A model generated the notes under the pieces. The model was not told the origin of the DNA. It ran no database searches and saw only the letters and a list, made by a program, of their open reading frames with translations. From Dermatemys mawii (taxonomy: Eukaryota > Chordata > Testudines > Dermatemydidae), in NCBI GenBank assembly GCA_007922305.1, contig ML677334.1, positions 59,622,858-59,686,857 on the forward strand: a DNA stretch of 64,000 nucleotides, given 5' to 3'. The position numbers were made by a program, and so were the translations under genes. Within the stretch, counting starts at the first letter, position 1. Each line of letters starts with the position of its first letter. This document shows positions 1 through 12,300 of the stretch, piece by piece.

Positions 1-1729
1 AGATACATGCCATGCTTACTAAAATATGCATGGTGCCATCTAGTGGTTGTGACTGTTTTTAAAGTAAGGTTTTAATATCCAATGTTCTGCTTATCTTCTG
101 AATTACTTCTGCCTCAAGATATTATACAAAATCCAATGGCTATGCCAAACAGTAAAAATATGGCTTTCTTCTGAAATGTCCTAGTACCAAGTTCAAGCTA
201 CTGCATTCTTTGAACTTAGCTTGATGTTTTAGCATTTCTTTTAAAAAAATTTAAAATATTTTTTAAAATGTTGTCAGAAAATATATATTTTTAAAGTCCC
301 GTTAATTCAGTTTCTATCATCAAGGGAAGATGTTGCATTGAAAAGGCAATTCCTCATTCAAAGTCCAGTTATTACATCATTGTTTGATACTGTGTGAACA
401 CTTCCTCCTCTACTCTCTCACTGCATCAGCCCTCACCTTTTGAGCTGAATGTGAACTTTCCCTATAATACATTGTTTTATATAATCTGGAATACAGTGTG
501 TTTATTTAAAAATTATAAAAGGCTACAATGTTGCAGTTTGAACCACAGATGTGCTATTCACCTACATACAGTATGTTTTAAGGGAAGTGAGAGAACTGTT
601 TTACATTGCAAGATGACAAAACACACCTGAGTTCCAAGACAGAATTCCCTTGTATTGCATTTTTCCAAATATTGTTTTCAAAATACATTTTTAAAGGACA
701 CCTTCTCCTCATATAAAGGGCTGATCCTGGATGTCTTGTGCACCCAGAGTTCCCATTTCTCATTTGAAAAATTAATTAGTGTCCTGGCTTTATCAATAAT
801 AATAGGACATTATGATATATCAGTGTTTCTGTCTCCATATATTTGCTTTTTTATGGGTATTTGTTAAACGTATTGCTATGAAATACTTGTTCAGGTAGCT
901 CTGTTATTGCATGTACTGTACTGTAGTTTTATAAACGAAGAAAGGGCATGTCCAAATGTTCAGCCCAGTTTTGGTAGTTGATCTATTTACACTGCAGATT
1001 TTAACCAGGGTGTTACCAAGATGATAGGCAGCTATATTGTAACTTAGTTCTGACTTCATTGTAATCATAGTATTGATAGACCTAGAGGTGGACTTAGTTT
1101 ATTTTATAGAACTTTTTGCCTTGTTCAGTTTTTGAATCTATGGTTTAATGGTGGTTAGTCTGTTTCCATTTAGAAAGGAGTGACCATTTTCCTAGTGTTT
1201 AGTTGAGGAGCAAGTGACAACTACTTCCTCAGCCCAACTTTTTGAAAAATTGACAAGCATTGGTGCTGATGGTGGGAAAGTCCAGTGAGCGCCTTTCCCA
1301 TCACCTCCCTTTAGTTTTCAAAGCTTTGAGTGACAAAAATTCTCATTTTCAGGAAAGAATGCAGACAGGGAAAGGAACTTTCATGGCATAAAAGAAAAAG
1401 GATTTACTGCAGCAGTGGGGCCTGTCCCTTCCTAAGCCACAGTGGGCCAGGGCGATGCAAGAGTAAATGAGGCAGGGGAGAACATTTCAGTGCATTAATA
1501 ACTTAATGGTGCTCCTATTAACTCAGTAATAACCAGAGCCTGTGCTGATAAATGCCTTCTGCAGACTGAGTTTATGCATTGTGCTTCTGTGATCATAAAT
1601 CTAAAAACCAATAAAATAGCTTATAGTCCATGCCAGGCAAAGTAGGAGGGATATAGGCATTAGGCTGGGAGGCAGTATCTTGCGACCTGGGAAGGGAGGA
1701 GTAAAGGGTTAAAATCACCATCGGCACCT

Positions 1730-2140
1730 CCTTCTGGCTAGGCATGATGTAGCAGCTCTCGCTCTCCCTCTGCTAGATGTCTCCTGCCAATGGCAGCTCC
1801 GCCTCTGCAGTGGCCTGTCCTGTGACCTGGCCCTCCAACCAGGTCATTTTGAAGTCTCTTCCCTTCTGGGGTAGTCCAGGAACAAAAAGCAAAGGGAATT
1901 AATACAAAGAAACTGAATTAGTAAGAGATAGAAGGGAATGATTCCCTCTCATGGTACATCAGGAGCTGACTTCTCCCTTCCCTCAGGGAGGGGCCTTCAG
2001 TCAGTGGTTGTCTGGGAAGCTCCTGCCTTTCTCGGCCCTTTCCTCAGGTGCTGAAGGTCTGTCCTCTTTCCTGGTCTGCCAACAAGTGAGCTGCTCTGCT
2101 GCTCTTCCAGCCTGTGCAGGTGTGGCAGGGTAGAGCTGGC
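1730..2140. mobile_element. Possible LTR fragment
   Basis: A C/T-rich stretch of higher GC than its surroundings, with phrases (CTCGGCCCTTTCCTC, CCTGTGCAGGTGTGGCAGGG) that recall solo LTRs common in turtle genomes. I could not place its ends or a target duplication, so the assignment is weak. Confidence 0.35.
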
Positions 2141-2592
2141 TGAGTCCAGAATCTCTCCTTAACCCCTTGTTATCCAGTGTGGGGGTTTGTATACCCCATC
2201 ACAAGAGATCAAAGATTTGGATAAGTCAGATAAACATCTTCTCTCTTGGTTGTTTATCAGAAGGGGACCTGTGAAACATTTGAATAAAAACGAATTGTTT
2301 GAGTGACTCAGTTTAAAAAGCATTAGTTAATGTTTACTTCCCATCCATTTCAAATGTGCTCTCCTTCATTTCAGAGTGTCACAGTTTGAGTGGACAGGCT
2401 GATCGGAATTGCATTTCTCTAACTTCCTACTGAATGTGCACCTCACAACATTGGAAAAAATATGACTCTCCAGAAGCAGGAAAAGAGGAAGCCATGCTTA
2501 GAAAGCTAACGGAAACAAAGGGGTACCTGTGAGGTTCTGAAGGATCAAAGGAAATCTAGATTGATAGCTTGGTCCTCATAAAGGTTCTATAT

Positions 2593-2665
2593 GGGCCCGA
2601 TATAAAATCCACTGAAGTCAATGGGAGTCTTTCCATTGACTTCAGTGGGCTTTGAGTCAGGCCCT
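2593..2665. repeat. Small palindromic repeat (hairpin, core TTGACTTCAGTGG)
   Basis: The arms CCACTGAAGTCAATGG and CCATTGACTTCAGTGG are perfect complements around a short loop, with looser outer arms ending GGGCC / GGCCC. It belongs to the hairpin family also seen at 16272, 32161, 40742 and 44959. Confidence 0.75.
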
Positions 2666-2723
2666 GTGTCCTTTATTTAAGTGCATGTAGCATAAGAGGG
2701 ATGCTGAACACAGTATACATGTG

Positions 2724-2959
2724 CACCAGCCCAGTGGTTCTCAAGCTATTGTACTGGGGACTCCTTTCACATAGCAAGCCTCTGAGTGCAGACCTCCCTT
2801 ATAAATTAAAAACACTTTTCTGTATATTTAACAACATTATAAATGCTGGATGCAAAGCAGGGTTTGGGGTGGAGGCTGACAGCTCATGATCCCTCATATA
2901 ATAACTTTGTGACCCCCTGAGGGGTCCCAACCCCTGGTTTGAGAACCTCTACATTAGCC
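2724..2959. mobile_element. Short hAT-like element, non-autonomous
   Basis: The element runs 2732-2951 with terminal inverted repeats of about 13 bp (CAGTGGTTCTCAA at the left; the right end is the complement of TAGAGGTTCTCAA). Flanking 8-bp duplications CACCAGCC and CATTAGCC differ by two transitions. I recognise the body (...AAAACACTTTTCTGTATAT...) as a repeat common in turtles. It has no coding capacity. Confidence 0.8.
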
Positions 2960-3304
2960 TACTGCAATGAATGTGTTAGTACTGATTCCTTTCTACTAAT
3001 AAGCTGGAAGTTGTGTGTTTAATAGTTTGATACACTAGAATATAATATAAACATACTGGCATGGGACTTGAGATTGCCATTAGGTCATGACATTGAAAAA
3101 GGTGTGTACCATTCTGTCTGTCATGTTGATTTACTTTCTGGTAAAACACTGAGATAGGATTTTCAGTTTAGGTGCTTTGTCAGATTGATGGTGGAGAGCA
3201 GCTTGACCACGAACAGATGTGCTTTATCTGGAAACTGCATCTAGATGGGTGCGCTATTGTGAAGCTGTTAGCAGGAAGAAGAGAGAATGAGGAATGTTGT
3301 GAGC

Positions 3305-3335
3305 CTGGTGGCTTGGCTTGGCTTGGCTTGGCTTG
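3305..3335. repeat. (CTTGG)n microsatellite
   Basis: Four to five perfect copies of the pentamer TTGGC, followed by decayed copies (TTGGG TTGAC TTGAC). Confidence 0.9.
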
Positions 3336-5227
3336 GGTTGACTTGACGTGATTTGGTGGCACTGATAATGATGACCTGCTCTAGTGCTCTGATATGTGAT
3401 AGGCACCATAAAGTCTGCTCTAAAAGAAGGATACTCTTAACCCACTTTATAATATTTTTAGGTGTGCTAAACATGAGATACGTGAACTTTTTCACATTTA
3501 ACGAAACCACATTAAATATTTGACATACATTTAAATTTCATTGACTTCAAATGGGACTACTCACATATACTTCAACTTAAGCATGTGCTTATGTGCTTTG
3601 CTAAATTTGGGGCTTTCATGAAATATATATATGTTGTTTTTGGAAGTAATTTTAATGATTTTTTTAAAACTTGTTCCTATTTCTAAAGCCACAAGCAAAA
3701 ATCTGTGGAGTAAGGTTTCTCTCTCAACGATCGACAGTATGTGTTTAATTTACATTTAGTTAGACTTGGTGTATGTTAAGTAAATTTGAATTGATTAGTA
3801 AGTCCTTGTTTCAGTCACTTCCCATCACTGATTAAATGTAATCTCTCCCTCTCCAAATTCATTTAATAATTTCAGATAGAATGCAAAAAAAAAAAAAAGG
3901 ATGAGGACTTTAGAGTAAGCAAGTCCATTTCATGTTCAAAAGTCTTAAAGACATCAATAATTTTTAAACTTTTTTTTAATTTTACTTGCAGGCAGCATAC
4001 TTTTACTGACAGGTGATACTTGAGGTAATCTGCCTCCCTTCAAATTTGTGATGTATCTAAGATTATACCTGGGCACACTAGAGTTCTAAATAAATGATAT
4101 GATAGAAAAGAATACGTCATTTCTCTGTGTAAATAATAATTTATTTATTTTGAGTATGAATGAGAGTTGTTTCAGTCCGTCTCTCTCACACTTATTCCAT
4201 ATATTGGGATGTTTTCAAAAGGTATTTTTTAAATACAAAACAGAAAATAACCAATACATTAGAACACTGAATTAAAAATATGACGATTTCCAACTCATTG
4301 AGACCAAAGATAGCTGAAGACTGGAAGGAAGATCATAACCAACAGAACTGGTTCGTGTATTTATAGTGTGAAGTATTACAATTTTCTTCTAAACTATACA
4401 GAAATTAAGCTGTTGACTGAATTAAAAACATGTTTCCATCATTTTGTGTTTACTTTCTTTTGGTGTTTAGATTTTATTATAACAAAGTATTGAAAGACAT
4501 AAAAAGTGGCCTGAAAAGAGTGAAAATAGAAGGATGAGATATAAAGCAACTGGGGAATCCATATACTTCCTGGTATGTGGAAAAACATAATACCCTTTTC
4601 AAATTGATTCAGCATTCTGCCCCAACAGTTAAATATGTTCTAATGCCTAACGTTTGGTGTGAGGTATTAATAAATGTAACTCTCACATTTTACATGTTCA
4701 CTGCGTTACTAGTGTCTGAGTTTTAGTGCAAAATTGATGCTGTACCACTGGCTTCCATGGAACCTTGCCAGTTTAGACCAGCAGAGAATTTTGGTCTAAA
4801 TTCTATCACCTTCTATAGTACACAGGGTTACCTGAATATAAAAAGTGCTAAATAAAATTAAATGTGCTTCTGTAATAGGGCACAGTATTTGGTGTTTTTG
4901 AGCTACTCTGTCTTTGAATCATGAATCCAAAATACTCATGCTATACTAGTGTCTTTTTGCCTAATATCTGATTTGGTTTTCTTTTTCCTGTTTGGTGAAT
5001 TCTTTTGCTCAAATTGCTCACCACCACAAATACCTAATTACTAGTAGTTTTGCAAGATGATTTGAAAACAAAGCTCCCAGCTGAAATAGAGTAGAAGGTG
5101 GCAAGTTGTAGTTATTGCTGTTGATTTGGCTATAAATTGTGCGCACTGCTATTTTCTGTTAATACATCCCATTATTTTTGTTCCTCCATTTTCCTGTCCC
5201 AATTTCCCACTTATTTGCTTCATCACC

Positions 5228-5330
5228 TGTTATTTATTGAGGTTTTGATTAAGCTCTTTGAGGCATGGACTGTTATTTACTATATGTTTGTGCTATACAG
5301 TGCCCACAATATAAATTATTTATACAAGCA
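5228..5330. repeat. L2/SINE-like 3' tail
   Basis: The motif AAGCTCTTTGAGGCATGGACTG followed by a TGCTATACAGTGCC-like phrase also occurs, diverged, at 16535-16660 and 62990-63060. This AAGCTCYTTGGGGCAGG-type module is the tail of an old amniote retroposon; I cannot name the exact family. Confidence 0.5.
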
Positions 5331-7992
5331 TTATTTTTATTAATTAACAATATGGGCACTTATCAGTCAGATCAAAGCTGGCAAGGGGTATGATATTTAA
5401 AGTTCTGGTCATATATATAAGATCCATGTGGCATCTTTATTATTATTTCAGGTAATGTGGACTGGGACATACATTCTTATTAGTACACAATTAGAAACTT
5501 GGGGTCCCATGTTACTAATCCTTACTCAGACAAGTAGTCTCATTAACTTCATTGGGGCTGTTTGCATGGATAAAGATAGCAGAATCACTTCCCAGACTGT
5601 GCCATGACAAATCTGAGGATCTGTGAGGTAACATGCGTTGTATTATTTTCATTGTATTTTATAGTGTGCTTACTCTTGACCCTCTAGAATCCATCAGAGT
5701 ACATTAGTTACTAGAATTGAAACAACATGAAGATAAATAGTGCTTGGACTAGTTGCAAAGGAAGTGAACAGTAGCAAGTAGTAGGTTGTTCATCTGCTTA
5801 ATCCCGCCTCTGTCAGAATGAATTAATAGTTTAATGAGTTTTGTTTACACTAACCATTAATTATCTTTAAAAGAACCAACTAGAATATGGAACTCTCCAG
5901 GATGGTATTTATAAATTTCTTAATCTGTGAGAGCTAAATTAACAAAATAGTATTTGTCTCTGAAGTTCTAATGGTGGTGACATTTCGCTTGTCATTGACT
6001 CCAAAAATGACACAGCAAAGATATAATCGTAACATATGGCTTGGCCATTTTAATGGCAAAATGACATACTTTTTTTTCATATTTGGGCAAATGAGCGATG
6101 ATTTGGTTTAGGCAAATATCCAAGCTGTTCATGACTTACGAGGCCTTTTTGAAAGGTCTCTAGGAAATTCATGGTACATATGCTTTGCATAGCACTGTAC
6201 TGCACATGGATGTTTGATATCAAGTTTCCTCCTGAGTGCCCACTGATCTTTCTGTAATACAAAAAATGATGATGGTTTTTAGGGCTATCAAATAATTTTA
6301 AAATTACAATTAATTGCAAGATTAAAAATAGTCATGATTAATTGCAGTTTTGATCGCACTGTTAAACAATAATAGAATACCAGTTTAAATTTATTATAAA
6401 TGTCTTGGGTGTGTTTCTACATTTTCAAATATATTGATTTAAATTACAGCACAGAATGCAAAGTGTACTGTGCTCACTTTATAATTTTTATTACAAATAT
6501 TTTCACAGTAAAAAGATAAACGAAATCGTATTGTTCAATTCACCTCCTACAAGTACCATAGTGAAATCTCTTTATTGTGAAAATGCAACTTACAAATGTA
6601 GAATTTATTTATTTTTACATAACTGCACTCAAAAACAAGACAATATAAAAATTTAGAGCTTACAAGTGGAAGCATGAAGGGGCATATGAATGTTTAGCAT
6701 ATCTTGCACATAAAGACCTTGCAATGCTGGCTACAAAAGTGCCATGTGAATGCCTGTTCACACTTTCAGGTGACATTGTAAACAAGAAGCGGCAGCATTA
6801 TCTCCTGTAAACCTGTTTGTCTTAGTGATTGGCTGAACAAAAAGTTGTACTGAGTATTTACCCATGCCCTTCGAGAAGCTTTGGGCACTGATAAATCATA
6901 TTCACTAGGGGCTCAACCTTTCCCATTTCATTTTATTTACACAAACATTACAGACAATTGGGGGGGGACTCAATATTGGTACAGTTGTCCCCCCCTCCCT
7001 CCTTCTCATCAGCCCTGAAGCTCAGTTACAGTTTAAGATCAATGCAGATTGGTTTGGTTGAATTGCTGGGGGGGTTGCCTGCTGGCCCATCCAGTTGATC
7101 TGGGGTCTGGACCACCCTGAAAGCCAGACCTCTTGTTTAGATTTGTCTAGAACTGCTGCTGAAACTGCACACTTAACTTTGTTGCCTTTTGTCTGTACTT
7201 ATCTTCTTATTGCGGCCACCTAATTTGTATATTCTAAGCCCACCTGTCCTATCATTCGGCCGCTTGCTTTCTATTGCCTGTCTGCCCCCCCTTCATTACT
7301 GGGTCAGAGTGACCCTGGACTGGCCTAGCATCTGGCTCCCCGTTTTTTTCCCCAGCCTGACTCTGGCATCTGGATTTAAGTACTAGTCGTGTCATCAAAG
7401 TTGTATTTAGATGTACTACTTCCACAGAGACAAACAGCATAGAGAGGTGGCTAGCTATCTGAACAGATGGAAACTTCTTTTAAAACAAGTTGGCTTTACC
7501 TTGGTGGCTCGTTGCAGCCAAAGGAGTTAAGCCAGTTGGGAGGTCCAAATAAAGAGACTTGGGATCCACTCCAACACTTCCACTGGAGTGACTTTCTCCT
7601 CTTCCAGTTGGAGGATAGGAAAATAGGATAGGTGGCAAGAGCATCCAAAGAAATGAACTTGCGGCTGTGTGTTCTGTCTACCTAGTCTAGGAGGATGCTC
7701 AATCTAACCTGCTAAAAAGGTCACTTATAGGGGTTTACTTGTGTTACAAAGACTTAAGATACCAACTAGGTATGACCATGGAACTACATCATGCAATCTT
7801 TCCTAGTGTTTTGCTAACATATGGCAAGTGAAGCAGGAAAAGTGTCTCTGTGTAGTATGTACAACGAGGTTATGCTGTCACTAAGTTTGCATTCTCTACC
7901 CTCCCTCCATTGGCATTACAGCACATACAAATGGGAGCAGAGCACCATAGATGCTGTTGTAGAAGGTAGAAATGAAGAAATCCCCTCACATC

Positions 7993-8017
7993 AAAAAAAA
8001 AAAAAAAAAAAAAAAAA
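7993..8017. repeat. A25 homopolymer
   Basis: An uninterrupted run of 25 A. It could be the tail of a retroposed copy inserted on the + strand, but the upstream 200 bases match nothing I know and I see no flanking duplication. Confidence 0.85.
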
Positions 8018-8649
8018 GAATTACAGACCATTTAAGGAGGATTAGGGTGATGTCTTTATCCATAATAATATGCATTTCTTCCAAGGTGCAGATGTACCTC
8101 AATATGTTGTAAGATATAAAAACAATGCAATATTTATCACTGTTATAAAAAAATCTGTAATGTAACCTTATGCATCTTATGAAATATTAACCGTTCAGTT
8201 GAGAATCAAATACTACTAGGGATAAGAACAGCTGGAAAGTTACTTTGGATTAGGATTTGGATGAATCCAGAGTTTTGAACTAGAGCAATTTTTGAAAACA
8301 TATTGAATGATCCTCTTCCACTGGAAATTTTGACTTGTTGTGGCCTGATAATGTCACCATAGTAACATCAAGATACACACAAGGTTTTCCCTCTGGTACT
8401 AAACTTTTTTTTGGTCATTTAAGCTACCCTAGTGAAAAGACAGAGTGATGAAGTTCAATTGGGCAGGGAATCTAAAGAGAAGGGAAGATTTTACAAAACA
8501 CTTTGCAAATGTATTTAAGAGAATGAAATACGATTTGAAGATCACTACTGTACCTTTTCTTTTTAAAACTATAATTTAATCTGTCCAAATGCAATTATAC
8601 TTTATTCTGTTTTTGTAAAGCACTTTGACTCTGGTACAAGTTACTGAAC

Positions 8650-8732
8650 AGGATTTTCAAAAGTTCCTAAGTGAGTTTGAAAGTCAATGTGAGATAAGTA
8701 CTTAACTTTCATAGGAACCTTTGAAAATCCCA
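8650..8732. repeat. Palindromic repeat (GGATTTTCAAAAGTTCCTA arms)
   Basis: GGATTTTCAAAAGTTCCTA at the left pairs with TAGGAACCTTTGAAAATCC at the right, with a more diverged inner arm. This is a short hairpin element of the kind common in turtle and bird introns. Confidence 0.7.
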
Positions 8733-8786
8733 CCAGCTCTGTAAATTAATAAGAGTAATTTTCAAGCTACCCATAAAGTTATGATT

Positions 8787-8880
8787 CAGGAAAACACTTA
8801 AGCAAGTGCTTAATTTTAAGCATGTGCTTAATTTCTGTTGACTTAATGGGACTTAAATTGACACTTAAGTGTTTTCCTAA
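8787..8880. repeat. Palindromic repeat (AGGAAAACACTTAAG arms)
   Basis: AGGAAAACACTTAAG pairs with CACTTAAGTGTTTTCCT at the other end, and TTGACTTAATGGGACTTAA lies at the centre. Half-copies of the same type occur near 3536-3607 and 62899-62970. Confidence 0.7.
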
Positions 8881-9158
8881 ATGGGAAATGCTTTTTTCCT
8901 GATTAGAGCCAAACTCATAACTTCTGATGACATCTCAATTAAACTAATATCTTATTTATGATTATTTTATTAGCAGATATGGTGTTTTCCTTGCTCTTTT
9001 CTCTTAATTGGTTTAAATACCAAAAATGGAAAAAATATGTTTTTTATACATAAAATATCACCTGAACTATGCGTACTATGCCAGAGTACTAGCACATGAG
9101 TTGATTTTGGTTTTTTCAATATGTGAATATCTGATGACTGTTCTTAAATTATACATAG

Positions 9159-9372
9159 TACATCTGGTGGACATTTGGAACGTTATAGAAGCATTGCGAG
9201 AAAATGCATTAAACAACTTGGACCCAAACATAGAATTGAATGTGGCTCGTCTGGAAGCTGTGCTTTCAACTATTTTTTACCAGCTCAACAAACGGATGCC
9301 AACTACTCACCAGATCAATGTAGAGCAATCCATCAGCTTACTGCTCAACTTCCTGCTAGCAGCCTTTGATCC
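9159..9372 (+). CDS. DTNA: DTNA exon: first EF-hand-like region
   Basis: This 214-nt exon encodes about residues 50-121 by the family's numbering. It starts after ...ATACATAG with two bases that complete a Leu codon, then reads [15 protein letters not shown] and ends ...[11 protein letters not shown] with two bases of the Pro codon before GTAAGT. This is the first of the two EF-hand-like blocks that dystrobrevin shares with dystrophin; in the family it supports the fold next to the ZZ domain rather than classic calcium sensing. Only a few residues differ from the human protein as I remember it (Ile for Thr after DPN, Ala for Ser in NVARLEAV, Asn for His in HQINVEQ). If the intron were retained, a TAA would follow directly after the Pro codon. 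Confidence 0.96.
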
Positions 9373-12300
9373 GTAAGTTTACCTCTACTATCCATATATG
9401 TTCTTCTTTTTCCTGATCAGTGGCAGGATTTTGTCTGTTTGTTGCGTCACTTTGAAAAACAGGTAACAAACTAAAATGTCTATCCCAAATAAAGAATGTT
9501 TAAATAGAGCTAATATTGCAAGGAGACCTGGCGTAAAGGAGTTAGGTTCTGGTCTCATTTAAACTCAATTATATCCAGGGTAATTCTCATGTATTCCACA
9601 GAGTTACTCCAGATTTACTCAGGTTTAAATGGGAGTAGAATTACTCACGGAGCAGATTCCACTCTTATCTTGCATAGTTATGTATTGAAATATCAAGATT
9701 GAAACCACTGTAATGATTCTATGGTAGTGAAATAAGTTAGTGGCTCATTATTTATTTTTACTGCAAGTTCTTGCAGCTGCAAGCAATTTTTCTGGTTCCT
9801 GGTAATGCAGCCTGTTATAAGACCGTGGCAGAAATAAGATAAGGATCAGGAGGTGGAATTAAATTAATATTGTCCATTACTTCCTAGACCATGTGTCAGA
9901 ATACCTGCGTACAATGGGTGAGTTCAAGATGGAGAGAAGCTCCTAGGTTAACATTATAGATTACTGTACAGTGTATAGATATATATTATGGTTATGGAAT
10001 GCAGAGACATGACTATGTTATTGCCATTTTTAAAGGCATCTGAATAGCTTGAATTCTCCAAATAGAACAGCTTTTTATTTTGACACATGCAAATTGCCTA
10101 TTAGCTCTTTACCATTAATATTTTGAAAATGCACCAGCTGAAAACGTTGTTTGAGAAGCCTCAAAATAAGTATCTTCCCCCTCCCCCTNNNNNNNNNNTG
10201 TGTTTGTTTTAGAGCTCATTGGATCTGGGGTAAAGGTACAGCCATGTATCAGGATTCCTTACAAGAGAAATGGAGGGAAGGCTTTTACTGCTCAGTTCTT
10301 AATGGTGAAATTGAATCTATTTTAAAGGCAGAGTTTCTACATTCCCTGTAAACATCAGCCATTCATGTGCTCTGACCTACCCCTAGGGAGTACACGGGGA
10401 GTTACTGACTCAGGCCTCAGACCAGCTCCACAGCCTCTGTTCCTGCCACTGCGCTGGAATGCCCTAGGTGGGACTTATCAGTATGTAATCTCCCCACATT
10501 TCTCAAGGGAATCTCCCATGGATCCACATAACAGCAGAGCCGTCAGACTCCTGCCTCAAGTACACAGTGTGTAGCATGGGGCAGGACTCGGAGGCAGGTG
10601 ACTCACATCTCTGCTCATGCTGCTTCTGTTTATTTAGAAGAACCACATGGTTCTGCTGTAGCGAAGGTCCTGTGTGCCGGTACAAGAGGGAGCAGGGTTT
10701 TTCCCATAAATGCCCGAGCACAGAATCAAACAGTGCAATACGTCTGGGGAAAAAAACAGGCATTGTACTTCTTTTATATATGCTGTAAAACCCAGCAGAA
10801 GGCAGTAAGGCTGGGTAAACCCTCAAATATGTCTCATCCTCAGATTAGAGTACTTGGCCTGGATTCATATTTACGCTGAGGTCCCTGTACTCTGCTCTGG
10901 CAGTGTAAAGGAGACTTAAAGTAGATGTCAATCACATTGAAATCATAAGTTTAACCCCTAGTAACCCTGTTCTCCTTAACTAAAGATTACAGGCCTGTGT
11001 TTAGAAGGGAGATTTGCACTTTCTGATCCTCAGTCCCCAATTAATTTTGGAGATTGAATCTTTTTTAAATAAAAATTTACATTAATATATAACAGACTCA
11101 GACATTCAATTTTGTGTATCCTCAAGGGTGCCCTAATAGTCTGATTTTGAGTGTTTCCTGAGATCTTCAGTTTGGAAAGGAGAAAAATAAAGAGGAACTA
11201 CAATAAGAAAAATATATAAATCTTAATACAATAACAAGAAGGATCTCTATGAAATTAAAAGTCAAAATTAAAAGGGCATTTGAATGTATTCATTGTTTAG
11301 TTAGAGTGTGAAACTCACTGTCAGGTGATAGAAGAGCTCAGTATGCTTCAAAATAGCATAAGGAGGTCAGATTTCCAAATACTGGGCAAATGCATGTCTA
11401 ATTTGTTCGTGTAATTAAGGAGATTGCACATGAAAATTGGGTAGTGGCATCTGCTTCAAAGCATAAGATGATCCGCTGGGGCAGGAAGAAAGCAGACCTC
11501 TATGTACCATAGAGTGGTAGAGTGCACTTCTACCACTCTATGGTACATTACACAACAGGATGGCTAGTTCAAACCTCTCAGCCAGTTAGTGTAGGCCAGT
11601 GTCAGAAACATGAAATCAGACTACATGGAATGCTGGTCTAATCCAGTACAGTAGTTCTTGAAAAGTTTTCGACTGATAGTCTGAAATATGTTACAAACCA
11701 TCCGCTTGTCACGCTTACTCAGTATTGAAATGTGGATGTTGTCTCCATTGACATGGAGACTGCAGCTTGTTGTTATGCTCTTTGGGATACCTGTATTAGG
11801 AAGCAAGCAGGCTACGAAAGATACAAGACGTAAGTGGTGGGGAGGGCTTGGTTTCACCCCTCTCTTTAAACAAATGTCTTTTCTTGAAAATTAAAGTCAG
11901 TCTGTGGAGAAGCTCCGTATTTGCCCTGAAAGCAGCTTCTCATTTGCCCTTCCATTCAGAGTCGCAAAACGTTACATTCTCTGCTCTCTCCAGCTTTGTT
12001 AATCAGTGCAAGTTGTATAGTCCTGCTAACCATTAAAAAAGTGCAGTTCCAAGATTTGGTCATTATATATGTTGCTCAGTTGAATGAAAGAGCTCAGCTT
12101 GATTCCAATTAATTTCCTTACTGAAATATTTCCAGGAAAGGAAACTCTTAATTATAAGCTGTGACAACTCAGAGTTCACTGTCATAATTAAGGTGTTAAG
12201 AGCCCCCATAATTATTTAAAGAAATTCTGTTCCCCTTGGAAGAGAGAGTATAGTTTAAAAGCCTGTGTTTCATGTCTAGTCAACTACGAAATCAGAGGTT

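Larger units (their letters stand above)
1..9158 (+). other. DTNA intron (3' part) upstream of the first exon in the window
   Basis: There is no coding exon here: I looked for the family's N-terminal exon (arginine-rich start, then ...LRFVQKKCN) and did not see it, so it lies to the left. The stretch holds repeats listed separately: an LTR-like fragment near 1730-2140, a palindrome at 2593-2665, a hAT-like element at 2732-2951, a CTTGG microsatellite, an L2/SINE-like tail near 5228-5330, an A25 run at 7993-8017 and two palindromes at 8650-8880. The remaining sequence is AT-rich intron with nothing I recognise. Short open frames here are not supported as genes. Confidence 0.85.

Noticed and set aside
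7821..8045. Possible processed pseudogene ending in A25
   Set aside because: The sequence before the A-run matches no gene that I know, and I found no flanking duplication. A simple homopolymer is as likely.
10503..10880. Several overlapping frames of 73-107 codons on both strands
   Set aside because: None resembles a known protein, and no splice sites match the DTNA phases (the flanking exons need one base into the next codon).
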